DNA of 64,000 nucleotides from Elysia crispata (Eukaryota > Mollusca > Gastropoda > Plakobranchidae), in assembly GCA_033675545.1 (NCBI GenBank), contig JAWDGP010006665.1:234501-298500 (forward strand), given 5' to 3'. Numbering within the stretch: the first letter of the stretch is position 1; each line of letters begins with the position of its first letter. The notes under the pieces are model-generated. The model saw only the letters and a program-made list of their open reading frames with translations. It was not told the DNA's origin and ran no database searches. The position numbers and the translations under genes are program-made. This document shows, in pieces, positions 60,700-64,000 of this stretch.

Positions 60700-63243
60700 A
60701 ATTTCCTTTTTAGCAATAGCAATTAGAACCAATTTAATCAATGTGATAGATATATAAATATCACATGCTTCAAGATGAGTACTATTTCTTCAACTACAGA
60801 TACTGCCTTAAAACAATTAGAGGGAAGTAACCACGATAATTGAAAATTCTAAATATTTTCACTTACGTTACATCTAACGTTTGTACGAAAAATATACACA
60901 TAGGGCCTAATACCAAAGTCTTTTTTAATAGAATTGTGCGTAGTTGTGGTTGCATAGAAGACGGTGTAGAGGTTATAATTCTTGATTGATTAAAACAGGC
61001 TTTAATAATATTTCACGGACTAGATTTGTGGTAATCAAATTCTTTGGTTGTTTTTTTTATTCGATTTTATATCCTACCTCTCGACTTAGCTCAATGAAGC
61101 CACATTCTTCTGTGTTATTCGACGGGACGGAGAACGGATTGGTTGGGTAAACTTGTTTCAAACTCCATCAACTGAAGGTAAACCATCTTTCTAAAGTAAG
61201 CTGCATACATGATTATGTCGATGGTGACCTCAGACTTACACGTATGAGGAAACCGATATTATAATAGCGAACATTAAACCAAACACTGATGCTCCCACTT
61301 ATTTTTTATATAAATAGTTGAAAAAGTATTGAAAATTAAAAACTTGAATGGCTATGTGCTGTTTTCTGGATACACTTTTTGTTTAAAAAACATAAATATA
61401 TGTTGGAATCTCCTAGCTTGCCTTTGCAGAAAGTTGTTGATCGTTTTATTTTTAATCATATGAACATCCTAAATCTTCTGCGGTGTCTTTTTTAACTTAA
61501 AGCTTTATGTAACTTTCTAAAGAACTGAATATCTAAATTTGATTTTATTCAGAGTTAATACAATTATAATTATTATTCGAGTACAATTATTGTTCTACAC
61601 GCTTTGTCATCCCTGATAATATTTTGTCCAGTATTTTTTGTAATTGCATTTTTATTTGAGGCATGTTTAATAGCACTTTCTTAGAGAAAAGGATTTTAGA
61701 TTTACATTGCTTAGATATAGATGCTATAAAGTAGGTTACAAACCCCAGTCTAAGAAATATACGCGTAAGTACTATTACACACATTTTATGAGCATTTAGC
61801 TTCAAGTGTATAACTGCTTACTTTTCACACGGCTTATTATGCTTAATTTACCCAGATTATTAGCAGACCTATGTCTGCACCATAATCAAATCACTGATTT
61901 TTACAGAAATTTTTCAAAATAAAGCATCTTGACAAAATAAGAATATATATTTTTCTGGTTATTCACATACCTTTGTTTAGATAGGTCAAAAAAAACCAGG
62001 GACTTACATCATCTTAACTTTTGACACAGTTTACATAGGTGACCTTGGGTTAGTTGGACTTGTCTATACCAAAACGCTCCAGTCAAACATGAGATGCAAA
62101 GCGAGTGGAGACATGGAAGGATTCAGTAAGGATGTTCAGGAGATGGAGAAAACTTTTGGGCCTTTAAACTCACGAGAGAAAGACATATTTTTTTTGTTTT
62201 AACAGTGCTCGAAAATTTCAGTGTCGTCATCTACTTCGCCATCTTTTGGAGAGGGCTTGGGATATAACAATGGTTTTCAAACTACTATCAGTACTTGTTT
62301 CTCTTATCCTGAAATCCGAAAATGTAGATTCTGTTAAAAGTTTAAAAAGTACCATTAACTTTATTAATTTTTTCCACCCACCATGTTCTACTGAGTAAGT
62401 TCCCTTGGATTAGAGGTTTAAGTTAGATTGAGAAAAAAGCAATTTCTTGGTATTGAGATGAAAATTAACATGCTATTAAGTCTAGTGTTAGACAACATAC
62501 GACTCCATCTGTGACCCTTTAACAGTCCTAATTTCAGGTTATAATGAATTGACTGTATCGGTGATTTTTCAGAAAATCCTAAATAGAAAGAATAAAACTG
62601 ATTTGGATTAAGCGACCCAGGGCCAGGTTTGACTTGGTGAGCGTTATATTGTACTGAAATTCCAATCTATTTTTGGGGGCCGGCTAAACTTTCGAAAGTA
62701 TTTTATTTAAACAATTTAAAGTATTCCAGATATGGAATTTTCATACTCTTTTTTTTTTTTAAGAACAGAAGTATACCAAAGGAAATCCATTTTTCCTCCA
62801 GAAATTTTTTTCATAAAAATTTTTATGTTTGAATTCTAACATGTTTGAAAACCAGTGCTCAACCTTTCTAAACCGCAAAGGTAAGACTGTTAACAAAATA
62901 CAAACTAAAGAGTGCAAATCTGTAAAAGGGCTTTTCATGAGTGCAACTCTCTTGCAATGAAATGTCCTTGTCACCAGATTAATTATTACACATAATTACA
63001 TATGGGAGAAACGGTGCTTGATGTAAAGTGAGACATCGCTCACCAATTACCTTTTAGAAAGAGTTATTAAACTCGTAAAAAATAAATATTTTTTCTTGAG
63101 AATTATAATTGTTTTTCGCATAAATTAAATTGGAAGGTTATCTAGAGAACATTTATGGCAAGATTGTTTATGGTACGCTATTTGCTGTGGAAGGTCTGCA
63201 GTAACTTACGTCGACGAAGAAAGCTAGAGATTTTTCGTCTCTA
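60697..63243. other. Intergenic sequence, nothing recognised
   Basis: AT-rich; no coding exon, RNA gene or transposon end identified. Short minus-strand frames at 61587-61805 and 62759-62974 have no recognisable motif. Confidence 0.45.
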
Positions 63244-64000
63244 ATGAGGAAAAATATGTGATGTCACTGCTGGTCCTAGATACCTCGCAACTTATTATAG
63301 GATATGCTTATCAAGTCTTATTCCTCCTCCTCTTCCCCCCCCCCCCCCCCCCCGAATCATTTTATTTTAGTGAGTTTTATTAATTTCAGGTCTTTCATTG
63401 TTTAGGCAAAGTAACTTATATTTAAATATATTTGTCTCAATTTATCGAACAGGTCTCATAACAGCTAGCAGAGATATACGTCCATATCTAAAATCTCTCG
63501 TCAAACAGTTGAATGAAACGTAACTCAGCCAACAATCTTTAATTATATTTGTATACTCAGTTACTAATCGGGGGGAAATCTATTATTATCGATATTTGCG
63601 CGATGATAGAATATACAATATGGCTTTATTGCCCTTGAAATAGATTCTATATTTAATTTTATTCCTAAACAAAATTATGCATTATGCCAGTTCACTTGGA
63701 ACAACTTAAAAGAATTCATTATGGATTTTATATTTTATTGAAAACTTTCTTACATATCGACAAAGATTAACAAATAAATATATACCTTTTTGCTTTAAAA
63801 CTGTCCAATCATGTTTGCAACAATAAATGTCGTGCAATTAATTTTAAGCTTTTATTTAATCAAGCGTAGTTTACGTGTAAAAGATTATGAAATGGGACTG
63901 TAAAGCTCATGGCATTGAATCAATATGAGCTTAAGAGACGATATATAACAATGGAAAGAGCAAATACAGGCAATGCATACATACACAATTTTAGAGGCAG
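63244..64000 (+). repeat. Duplicated DSL 3' flank (copy 2), runs off the window
   Basis: Aligns in order with 49775-50544, the region just downstream of DSL gene 2. It contains an extra C-run (about 63336-63353). The alignment is still continuing at the window end, which implies that another gene copy follows. Confidence 0.78.

Overview
This is a eukaryotic genomic window. It is AT-rich and intron-rich, has GT-AG introns and very many long microsatellites, and contains a Ty1/copia and a mariner element. The protein families, the gene structure and frequent AGATCT/TCTAGA palindromes suggest a lophotrochozoan, most likely a mollusc (perhaps a gastropod), but the sequence cannot prove the species. 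LEFT HALF (about 3.2-35.8 kb, + strand): one complete gene for DHX29, the DEAH-box helicase that helps 43S preinitiation complexes scan structured 5' UTRs. I traced 30 coding exons that splice in frame to 1,427 codons plus stop. The first exon has a strong-context ATG at 3208 and the stop is at 35752-35754. Intron 1 carries a mariner element with perfect 30-bp TIRs and a once-interrupted transposase. Intron 14 carries a decayed pogo-like remnant. Intron 16 carries a young, whole-looking copia element (19593-24458, minus strand) with near-identical 202/203-bp LTRs, a TAGGC target duplication, and a primer site matching initiator-Met tRNA. RIGHT HALF (about 38.5-64 kb): a gene-poor, repeat-rich region holding two tandem minus-strand paralogs that encode small single-pass membrane proteins with a Notch-ligand-type N-terminal (MNNL-like) domain and a DSL domain. 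For each I found a separate 63-bp signal-peptide exon (45711-45773 and 53653-53715) that joins in phase 0 to a 1,071-bp main exon, so both are predicted at exactly 377 aa. One has a single EGF repeat after the DSL domain. The other has none and carries TST-type pentapeptide repeats instead. Both have a shortened DSL loop that lacks the usual DDxFGH motif. Diverged flanking blocks are shared between the units (38579-39200 with 48575-49195; 49775-50544 with 63244-64000). The last block implies a third paralog starting roughly 450 bp beyond the right edge of the window. The rest of the right half is simple-sequence DNA, a five-copy 85/88-bp minisatellite (54663-55096), and a 4.2-kb interval bounded by inverted GC-rich repeats (55551-59779). 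There is no functional link in sequence between DHX29 and the DSL array; they are simply neighbours. The DSL array is the most unusual content of the window.
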